Assembly (NCBI GenBank): GCA_900754515.1
Contig: CAAEDD010000133.1
Coordinates: forward strand, 1-9,634
Length of the DNA: 9,634 nt
Source of the DNA: an uncultured Oscillospiraceae bacterium
GTDB taxonomy: Bacteria > Bacillota > Clostridia > Oscillospirales > Oscillospiraceae
Direction of reading: 5' to 3'
This document shows positions 1-5,756 of the stretch, one piece after another (position 1 is the first letter of the stretch; the number at the start of each line of letters is the position of its first letter). Under the pieces are notes generated by a model. That model was not told the DNA's origin. It made no database searches and saw only the letters and a program-made list of their open reading frames with translations. The position numbers and the translations under genes were made by a program.

Positions 1-102
1 AATTGAATGGGTTAAGTCCTGTCCAATACAGAATTCAAAATGGCTTTGCCGCATAACTTTTGTCCAACTTTTGGGGAGCACTTCAAAATCACTGCGCTGC
101 CC

Positions 103-131
103 TTTACAGCATGTGGCCTTTACTATATTAT
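103..131 (+). promoter_or_regulatory. Sigma-A-type promoter of the nucleoside ABC operon
   Basis: TTTACA at 103-108 and TATTAT at 126-131 are separated by 17 bases. Each box has one mismatch to the sigma-A consensus. Transcription would begin near 138 and give a leader of about 40 bases before the TTG start at 177. The promoter lies inside the longer open frame that begins at 60, which argues against that upstream start. Assignment is by consensus only. Confidence 0.55.
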
Positions 132-176
132 ATATACATCGGCCTTATTCCACTTTATTCGACAGGAGTGACAGCT

Positions 177-1715
177 TTGGACAACAAGACCCCTGCAGTC
201 AGGATGCGCAATATCACCAAGACCTTTGGCCCGGTGGTAGCCAACGACAAGGTATGGCTGGATATCTACCGTGGGGAGATACTGGCCCTGCTGGGCGAAA
301 ACGGCAGCGGTAAAACTACCCTGATGAATATGCTCTCCGGCATATATTTCCCCGACGAAGGGCAGATAAGTATTGACGGCAAGGAAGTGGTCATCCGCTC
401 CCCTAAAGACGCCTTTGACCTGGGCATCGGAATGATTCACCAGCATTTCAAGCTGGTGGATGTACTCAGCGCCGCAGAGAATATTGTGCTGGGTCTTCAT
501 GAGCCCGGCCGCCTTAATCTGGAAAAAGTGGCGGAACGCATACGGGGTATTTGCGACGCTTACGGCTTCGAGGTGGACCCCCACCAGAAGATCTATGATA
601 TGTCCGTGTCCCAGAAGCAGACCGTGGAAATAATAAAGGTACTTTACCGTGGAGCCGACATCCTCATTCTGGACGAGCCTACCGCCGTGCTCACCCCCCA
701 GGAGACGGACAAGCTTTTTGCGGTTTTGCGCAATATGCGCAACGACGGCAAAGCCATAGTCATAATTACCCACAAGCTCCATGAGGTGGAGGAACTGAGC
801 GACCGGGTGGCAATTCTCCGTCACGGTCAGTTTATCGGGGATATGCCTACCAAGAAGACAAATGCTCAGGAAATGACCAATATGATGGTCGGCCACGCCG
901 TGTCCCTGAATATAGAGCGGCCTGAACCGGTGAATCCAAAGCCCCGCATAGAGGTAAAGAACTTGACTGTGCGCAGCATAGACGGAGTTCTGAAGCTGGA
1001 TGATGTGAGCTTTACGGCAAATTCCGGGGAGATACTGGGTATAGCCGGCATATCCGGCTGCGGCCAGAAGGAATTGTTGGAGGCCATCGCAGGATTGCAG
1101 CCCACGGAGAGCGGCAGCATCTGCTACATCGAGGACAATGGCGAGAGGGAAGAGCTTATAGGCAAAGACCCCCTGGCCATTGCGGACATGGGCGTCAGCC
1201 TCTCTTTTGTGCCGGAGGATCGTCTGGGCATGGGTCTTGTGGGGAACATGGATCTGGCAGACAACATGATGCTCCGCTCCTTCCGCCGGGGTAAAGGCTT
1301 CTTTACCGACCGCAAATCCCCCAAAAAATTGGCTCAGGAAGTCGTCCACGACCTGGAGGTGGCGACCCCCAGCATTGCAACGCCCGTGCGCCGTCTTTCC
1401 GGCGGCAACGTACAGAAGGTGCTGGTAGGCCGGGAGATAGCCTCCGCCCCCACGGTGCTCCTCACAGCCTACGCCGTCCGGGGTCTGGACATCAACTCCT
1501 CCTACACCATTTACGATCTTATCAACCGCCAGAAGAAGGCGGGGGTTGCCGTCATATATGTGGGCGAAGATCTGGACGTATTGCTGGAACTGGCAGACAG
1601 AATTCTGGTGCTCTGCGGCGGAAAGGTCAGCGGCATAGTGGATGGCCGCGGCGCCGTCAAGCGGGATGTGGGCATGATGATGACAAGGCTTGGAGGTAAT
1701 AAGGCCGATGAATAA
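177..1715 (+). CDS. BMP-type nucleoside ABC transporter, duplicated ATP-binding protein (YufO/NupO-like)
   Basis: This 512-aa protein holds two ABC ATPase domains in tandem, the arrangement of the RbsA/YufO family, whose members are of about this length. It should drive uptake of nucleosides or related compounds at the inner face of the membrane. Domain 1 has Walker A GENGSGKTT (40-48), Q-loop Gln89, Walker B ILILDEP (162-168) and the switch His199. Its signature is degenerate, SVSQKQ near 143-148. Domain 2 (from about 257) has a degenerate Walker A, GISGCGQKE (291-299), signature LSGGN (407-411) and AVRGLD where the family usually has PTRGLD. The TTG start at 177 is preferred over TTG at 60 because AGGAG at 164-168 is spaced 8 bases from it and a promoter sits just upstream. 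It is the first gene of a three-gene operon, and its end overlaps the next start by 8 bases. Substrate is inferred from family only. Confidence 0.9.
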   Translation: MDNKTPAVRMRNITKTFGPVVANDKVWLDIYRGEILALLGENGSGKTTLMNMLSGIYFPDEGQISIDGKEVVIRSPKDAFDLGIGMIHQHFKLVDVLSAAENIVLGLHEPGRLNLEKVAERIRGICDAYGFEVDPHQKIYDMSVSQKQTVEIIKVLYRGADILILDEPTAVLTPQETDKLFAVLRNMRNDGKAIVIITHKLHEVEELSDRVAILRHGQFIGDMPTKKTNAQEMTNMMVGHAVSLNIERPEPVNPKPRIEVKNLTVRSIDGVLKLDDVSFTANSGEILGIAGISGCGQKELLEAIAGLQPTESGSICYIEDNGEREELIGKDPLAIADMGVSLSFVPEDRLGMGLVGNMDLADNMMLRSFRRGKGFFTDRKSPKKLAQEVVHDLEVATPSIATPVRRLSGGNVQKVLVGREIASAPTVLLTAYAVRGLDINSSYTIYDLINRQKKAGVAVIYVGEDLDVLLELADRILVLCGGKVSGIVDGRGAVKRDVGMMMTRLGGNKADE

Positions 1716-2808
1716 ACAGAGCAGAGGACCTCTGGTCCATATTGTCAAGCGGGGCAGCCTGCCCTGGTACGGTGCCTGGGGCATCCGGGCCCTGGCCATT
1801 GTCCTGGCCCTGGTAGCCTGCGCCCTGGTGACCACCGTCACCACCGGCGAGGACCCCATCCAGGTATATGCCGCCATGATAGACGGAGCCTTCGGCACTG
1901 CCAGAAAGACCTGGATAACCTTCCAGAACATGTCGGTGCTGCTGTGCATCTCTCTGGCCGTGACTCCGGCCTTCCGTATGCGTTTCTGGAATATCGGCGC
2001 CGAAGGTCAGACACTGGCCGGCTGCCTGGCCACTGCCGCCTGCATGATACTGCTGGCAGACAAGGTGCCCGGCTGGTTCATGATATGCACCATGATTCTG
2101 GCCTCCATTGCCGCCGGGGCTGTCTGGGGCCTTATACCCGCCATTTTCAAGGCAAAGTGGAACACCAACGAGACTCTGTTCACCCTGATGATGAACTATG
2201 TTGCCACCCAGCTTGTGGCCTACTTCGTCATACTTTGGGAAGTACCCAAGGGGGCCGGCAAGATAGGTATTATAAATCAGAGCAGTGAGCTGGGCTGGCT
2301 GCCCCAGATATTCGGAAGCAAATACCTGCTGAGCATAATCGTTGTGGCCATTGTAACAGTGCTCATGTACCTCTATCTTAACTACTCCAAGCACGGCTAC
2401 GAGATTGCCGTGGTGGGAGAGAGCGAGCGCACCGCCCGCTACGTGGGCATCAAGGTGGAAAAAGTCATTATCCGCACCATGGCCTTGTCCGGCGCCGTGT
2501 GCGGCCTGGCCGGACTGCTTCTGGTAGGCGGTATCAACCACACCGTCACCACCTCCATCGTGGGCGGCCGTGGCTTTACCGCCGTCATGGTCTCCTGGCT
2601 TGCCAAGTTCGACCCTATCATCATGATCTTTACCAGCCTGCTGCTGGTATTCCTGGAGAGGGGCGCCAGCGAGATATCCACCGACTTCGGTCTCAACCAG
2701 TCTTTCTCTGATATAATCACCGGCATTATTCTGTTTTTCATAATCGGCTGCGAGTTCTTTATCAACTACAAGATAAGCTTCCGCAAGGCAGCCGGGAAGG
2801 AGGATTAA
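1708..2808 (+). CDS. BMP-type nucleoside ABC transporter permease 1 (YufP/NupP-like)
   Basis: This 366-aa polytopic membrane protein forms half of the translocation channel. After a short basic N-terminus, a first hydrophobic segment (AIVLALVACALVTTV) is followed by a periplasmic-type stretch and then the family hallmark NIGAEGQ near residue 97, with further membrane segments to the C-terminus. NIGAEGQ is characteristic of the BPD_transp_2 permeases that work with BMP lipoproteins and YufO-type ATPases. ATG at 1708 is chosen because GGAGGTAA at 1692-1699 is ideally placed; a TTG at 1690 is in frame but lies on that ribosome binding site. The start overlaps the ATPase stop, so the two genes are likely translationally coupled. 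The next permease begins 3 bases after the stop. Family is clear; substrate (purine or other nucleosides) is inference. Confidence 0.9.
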   Translation: MNKQSRGPLVHIVKRGSLPWYGAWGIRALAIVLALVACALVTTVTTGEDPIQVYAAMIDGAFGTARKTWITFQNMSVLLCISLAVTPAFRMRFWNIGAEGQTLAGCLATAACMILLADKVPGWFMICTMILASIAAGAVWGLIPAIFKAKWNTNETLFTLMMNYVATQLVAYFVILWEVPKGAGKIGIINQSSELGWLPQIFGSKYLLSIIVVAIVTVLMYLYLNYSKHGYEIAVVGESERTARYVGIKVEKVIIRTMALSGAVCGLAGLLLVGGINHTVTTSIVGGRGFTAVMVSWLAKFDPIIMIFTSLLLVFLERGASEISTDFGLNQSFSDIITGIILFFIIGCEFFINYKISFRKAAGKED

Positions 2809-2811
2809 GCC

Positions 2812-3807
2812 ATGTTTGATCTCGTCTCCTTTATCCCCAGAGCCGTGATGCAGGGCATTCCCTTGCTGCTGGGCTGCACCGGCGAGACTCTTACCGAGAA
2901 GTCCGGCAACCTGAATCTGGGCCTGCCCGGCGTTATGTATGTTGGCGGCATCTCCGGAGTCATCGGCTCCTTCCTCTATGAGCAGTCCCTGCCCAGTCCC
3001 GATGCCATTAACGGTTTTCTGGCTGTGTCCATCCCCCTGCTATGCTGCCTGCTGGGCTCCCTGCTCATGGGATTGCTCTACTGCTTCCTCACCGTGACTC
3101 TCCGGGCCAACCAAAATGTCACCGGCCTTGCCATGACCACCTTCGGTGTGGGCTTCGGCAATTTCTTCGGCGGCTCCCTGATAAAGCTTACCGACAGCGA
3201 GGTGCCCTCAATAGCCCTCTCTGCCACCAGCGCCTACTTCAGCCGCTCCCTGCCCTTTGCCGACAGTCTGGGATGGTTCGGCCAGATCTTCCTCAGCTAC
3301 GGATTTCTGGCTTACACTGCCATTATTATCGCCTTCATCTGCGGCTACATTCTGAAGCGCACCCGTATCGGTCTTCAGCTGCGGGCTGTGGGTGAGAGCC
3401 CCAACACCGCCGATGCCGCGGGCATCAACGTCAACCGCTACAAGTACGTGGCCACCTGCGTGGGCTGCATGATAGCTGGCCTGGGCGGCCTATACTACGT
3501 CATGGACTACGCCTGCGGCGTATGGTCCAACGATGCCTTCGGCGACAGGGGCTGGCTGGCTCTGGCCCTGGTCATCTTCACCATCTGGAAACCCAATGTG
3601 GCCGTCTTTGCCTCCATCCTTTTCGGCGGGCTCTACATTCTCTATCTCTTCATTCCCACCGGCATGAACCTGGCAGTGAAGGAGCTGTACAAGATGCTGC
3701 CCTATGTGGTGACCATAATTGTCCTTGTCATCTCATCCATGCGCAACAAGAGGGAGAATCAGCCTCCCGCCTCTCTGGGCTTGGCCTACTTCCGAGAGGA
3801 AAGATAG
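2812..3807 (+). CDS. BMP-type nucleoside ABC transporter permease 2 (YufQ/NupQ-like)
   Basis: This 331-aa integral membrane protein is the second channel subunit and should pair with the permease encoded just upstream. The N-terminal TGETLTEKSGNLNLGLPG segment near residues 23-40 matches the family pattern in which a GE.L.E..G..N...EG-like motif follows the first membrane helix. Several hydrophobic helices follow, and GLQLRAVGESPNTADAAGI is the cytoplasmic loop expected to contact the ATPase. ATG at 2812 follows AAGGAGG at 2797-2803 with 8-base spacing. It is the last gene of the operon, and a strong terminator begins 41 bases after its stop. No BMP substrate-binding lipoprotein follows, so the receptor must lie upstream of the window or elsewhere. 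Confidence 0.9.
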   Translation: MFDLVSFIPRAVMQGIPLLLGCTGETLTEKSGNLNLGLPGVMYVGGISGVIGSFLYEQSLPSPDAINGFLAVSIPLLCCLLGSLLMGLLYCFLTVTLRANQNVTGLAMTTFGVGFGNFFGGSLIKLTDSEVPSIALSATSAYFSRSLPFADSLGWFGQIFLSYGFLAYTAIIIAFICGYILKRTRIGLQLRAVGESPNTADAAGINVNRYKYVATCVGCMIAGLGGLYYVMDYACGVWSNDAFGDRGWLALALVIFTIWKPNVAVFASILFGGLYILYLFIPTGMNLAVKELYKMLPYVVTIIVLVISSMRNKRENQPPASLGLAYFREER

Positions 3808-3848
3808 CGACATCGGAGCAAGGTTCTTTATATCGTCCCTTATATTCT

Positions 3849-3882
3849 AAAAACTCCCGGCGAAGCTTTGCCGGGAGTTTTT
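3849..3882 (+). terminator. Rho-independent terminator of the nucleoside ABC operon
   Basis: A 13-bp perfect stem (arms 3849-3861 and 3870-3882) encloses the 8-base loop GAAGCTTT. The downstream arm ends in TTTTT and is followed by a T-rich stretch. The upstream arm begins with five A, so it could also act on the opposite strand. It is a single hairpin with no element beside it, a useful comparison for the duplicated hairpins at 5472-5735 and 8967-9238. Confidence 0.9.
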
Positions 3883-3947
3883 ATTTCTTTTCCTTTCAAA
3901 AATTTTTCTCTTTCCTGCAACAAAAAGGCCCCGGACTGCGTTTATAT

Positions 3948-3965
3948 ATATGAACGCGTTCATAT
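3948..3965. promoter_or_regulatory. 18-bp perfect palindrome upstream of the sigma-factor gene
   Basis: ATATGAACGCGTTCATAT is a perfect inverted repeat centred between 3956 and 3957, about 60 bases before the sigma-factor start. An AT-rich TTTATATATA run lies directly to its left. It could be an operator for a dimeric repressor. Alternatively TGAACG at 3951-3956 could be the -35 box of an autoregulated ECF promoter, with GTCCTG at about 3974-3979 as a poor -10. No good sigma-A promoter was found here. The palindrome itself is certain; its role is not. Confidence 0.45.
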
Positions 3966-4026
3966 TCGGGGGTGGTCCTGAAAACGGCAGAGTGCCCCCG
4001 GCAAGAGGAAAGGCCGTGATGCATCA

Positions 4027-4584
4027 TTGAATGAAAAACGCACACTAAAGGCCCTGAGGCAGGGAGAGCCTGCCGCCCTGTCGGATATAATCCGACACTA
4101 TACCCCCTATGTCTACGCCATTGCTCGGAACATCCTCTCCCCGGCTTTGCCAAGAGAGGACATTGAGGAGACGGTTTCCGATGTGTTCTGTGCCCTGTGG
4201 TACAGCCGGGAACGGCTGGAGCCGGGGACGCTGAAGCCATGGCTGGCTGTCACTGCCAGGAATGCCGCCCGGGACAGGCTGAGAAAGCTGAAGCTGACAC
4301 CTACCCTGGATGATGATATTCTGGATTTAAACGTACCGGACATGGATGAGGCCCTGGCGGAGCGGGAGCTGGCCGCGGCCTGCCGCCTGGCGGTGGAAAG
4401 CATGGAGGAGCCGGACAGGGAAATCTTCCAGAGGCGCTACTTCCTGTACCAGAAGACAGAGGACATTGCCCGGGAGATGGGCCTGGGCCACTCCGCTGTG
4501 CGCAGCCGCCTGATGCGGGGGCGCGCGAAGCTTAGAGAATATTTGGAGGAAAGGGGCTGGGCTTATGCAAATCAGAATTACTGA
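4027..4584 (+). CDS. ECF-like sigma-70 family RNA polymerase sigma factor
   Basis: This 185-aa protein has the two-domain layout of ECF sigma factors. Region 2 (about 19-90) carries YTPYVYAIARNIL, a DxxQD-like acidic turn (EDIEETVSDVF) and WLAVTARNAARDRLRK, which bind core polymerase and the -10 box. Region 4 (about 120-175) has a helix-turn-helix, TEDIAREMGLGHSAVRSRLMRGRAKLR, which reads the -35 box. The start must be TTG at 4027: no ATG, GTG or other TTG lies in frame back to the stop at 3979, and the ATG at 4019 closes after two codons. AGAGGAAAGG at 4004-4013 is a somewhat distant ribosome binding site. The gene overlaps its downstream partner by 20 bases, the usual coupling of a sigma factor with its regulator. 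The exact ECF group is unknown. Confidence 0.88.
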   Translation: MNEKRTLKALRQGEPAALSDIIRHYTPYVYAIARNILSPALPREDIEETVSDVFCALWYSRERLEPGTLKPWLAVTARNAARDRLRKLKLTPTLDDDILDLNVPDMDEALAERELAAACRLAVESMEEPDREIFQRRYFLYQKTEDIAREMGLGHSAVRSRLMRGRAKLREYLEERGWAYANQNY

Positions 4585-5407
4585 CTTGATGGACGGCTGC
4601 TGCCCCGAAAAGGCAGAGCCGGGCAGGCAGGATGCAGAGCTGGCCCGGCGCATAGAAAGGGAAGTTTTTATGAAACTGAATGTGGACAATAGACAGATCC
4701 GCCGCAGGAAAGTCCTCCGCATTGCCCTGATAGCCGCAGTGATAGCAGCGCTGATGACCGTTACCGCCTTTGCTGCCGGGCTCTTCACCATGGAGCGCCA
4801 TCAGGTGGAAGACAGCGAGGAGGTCAGCGGCTACTGGCGCTTCTATGATGAGGAGGGCAATCTCACCGAAGCACAGAAGTTGACCTACCCCGATGCAGGC
4901 ATAGTATTTACCTTCTATGGTCCGGAGGACGGAGAATATAACCGGCCGGAATTTCGCTTCGGCTGGCTGCCGGAGGAAGGGGAGCACTATGAGGAGCAAA
5001 AATCCCGGTCCGAAGGCTGGATGTACAGCTACGGCCAGATGTGTCACTGCGATATAATATCCTGCCAGGCGGGAGTTATGTCGGTACCTGTAAACGGATA
5101 TCAGGGTGTGCTCAACGGAGAGGCTACAGTGCTGAAGGAGGAGACATGGGACTGCTGGGCTGTTACAGAGGTCCAGGTGGATTATACTGACAGCAAAATG
5201 GTACGCTGGCAAGAACCGGTGAACTACATTTATATGTTCGACGAGGAACGGGGCTATCTGGCCTATGTGAAAGGCTGCGACGATATGGATACCCTGGAGA
5301 AGATCGCAAAGAACATGGAAATTCGGGAGAGCGACACCCCTAACACCAGCTACGGTAATCCTCTGGACGAGATACAGATAGGGATATTTGACCTGGGCCG
5401 GGGCTAA
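4565..5407 (+). CDS. Putative membrane-anchored anti-sigma factor
   Basis: This 280-aa protein has a cytoplasmic N-terminus of about 48 residues ending in the basic patch RRRK. One membrane helix follows (about 49-73, LRIALIAAVIAALMTVTAFAAG), then about 200 extracytoplasmic residues rich in acidic and aromatic side chains, with several Cys (MCHCDIISC, DCW, GCDD). The C-terminal LEKIAKNMEIR resembles the end of DUF4367-type domains found in clostridial sigma-factor regulators; that resemblance is from memory. The topology and the 20-base overlap with the sigma-factor gene suggest it holds the sigma factor inactive until an outside signal arrives. ATG at 4565 is chosen because GGAGGAAAGGGG lies at 4545-4556; a second ATG at 4670 is possible but would remove most of the cytoplasmic domain. 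Function is inferred from context and topology. The signal is unknown. Confidence 0.75.
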   Translation: MQIRITDLMDGCCPEKAEPGRQDAELARRIEREVFMKLNVDNRQIRRRKVLRIALIAAVIAALMTVTAFAAGLFTMERHQVEDSEEVSGYWRFYDEEGNLTEAQKLTYPDAGIVFTFYGPEDGEYNRPEFRFGWLPEEGEHYEEQKSRSEGWMYSYGQMCHCDIISCQAGVMSVPVNGYQGVLNGEATVLKEETWDCWAVTEVQVDYTDSKMVRWQEPVNYIYMFDEERGYLAYVKGCDDMDTLEKIAKNMEIRESDTPNTSYGNPLDEIQIGIFDLGRG

Positions 5408-5471
5408 AAGCCTCCCTTTGAACAGCGGGCCGGGTTCTGGTTAAATTTTTCTGCAAGAGCATTTATAAAAT

Positions 5472-5497
5472 AATCCCCCGGAGAAATCCGGGGGATT
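5472..5497 (+). terminator. Terminator hairpin, left copy flanking repeat element A
   Basis: An 11-bp perfect stem, AATCCCCCGGA with TCCGGGGGATT, encloses the loop GAAA. It lies 64 bases after the stop of the anti-sigma gene and probably terminates that operon, although its T-tail is short (ATTTG). It is the exact reverse complement of the hairpin at 5710-5735. Confidence 0.7.
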
Positions 5498-5499
5498 TG

Positions 5500-5708
5500 A
5501 GGTTGTCAAAAAACTATGTTTTTATCCTAAATGATAGAGCAGCGGGGGAGCGCGAGGGGGTTAAGACCCGCCTCGCAGTACAATAACCCGCCACAGAAAA
5601 GTCTTGGTTTTCAAGACTTTTCGAGCGGAGCAGCATTTTGCCATAGGCAAAATGCTTGGCGGGAGAAGCGCAGTCAAAAAAGTCTGAAAGGACTTTTTTG
5701 ACAAGCTG
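5500..5708 (+). repeat. Terminator-associated structured repeat element, copy A
   Basis: This roughly 209-base non-coding core recurs at 9000-9206 in the same orientation, with long identical blocks such as the CTTGGCGGGAGAAGCGC region. Its ends carry an imperfect inverted repeat: TTGTCAAAAAA on the left and TTTTTTGACAA on the right. Visible stems are 5552-5557/5571-5576 extended by GGGT/ACCC with a bulge; CCCGCCA 5587-5593 with TGGCGGG 5657-5663 as an outer stem around two hairpins (5596-5606/5612-5622 and 5633-5642/5646-5655); and a 12-bp hairpin 5673-5684/5691-5702. It sits between two matching terminator hairpins in a convergent intergenic space. A minus-strand open frame crosses it but is not called as a gene. 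It could be a MITE-like element or a structured RNA. Confidence 0.8.
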
Positions 5709-5709
5709 T

Positions 5710-5735
5710 AATCCCCCGGATTTCTCCGGGGGATT
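5710..5735 (-). terminator. Terminator hairpin, right copy flanking repeat element A
   Basis: An 11-bp stem with the same arms as 5472-5497 carries the loop TTTC instead of GAAA on the plus strand. It starts 22 bases beyond the stop of the uracil permease, so it is the first hairpin that transcript meets. On the minus strand it lacks a good T-run, and termination there may be weak. Confidence 0.6.
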
Positions 5736-5756
5736 TGCCATATCTGTAATTTTATA

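Noticed and set aside
60..176. N-terminal extension of the nucleoside-transporter ATPase from TTG at 60
   Set aside because: It has no family similarity and no ribosome binding site, and a promoter lies inside it; TTG at 177 has a well-placed AGGAG.
123..1949. Long minus-strand open frame opposite the nucleoside ABC genes, and similar long frames at 5796-7172 and 7720-8691
   Set aside because: These are shadow frames of GC-rich genes with low-complexity, His/Gly/Gln-rich translations and no domain signatures.
5514..5741. Minus-strand 75-codon open frame across element A, with a related 88-codon frame at 9004-9270 across element B
   Set aside because: The two translations are similar only because the DNA is repeated. 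Most differences change the amino acid, the frames run through terminator hairpins, and the fold evidence fits a non-coding element better.
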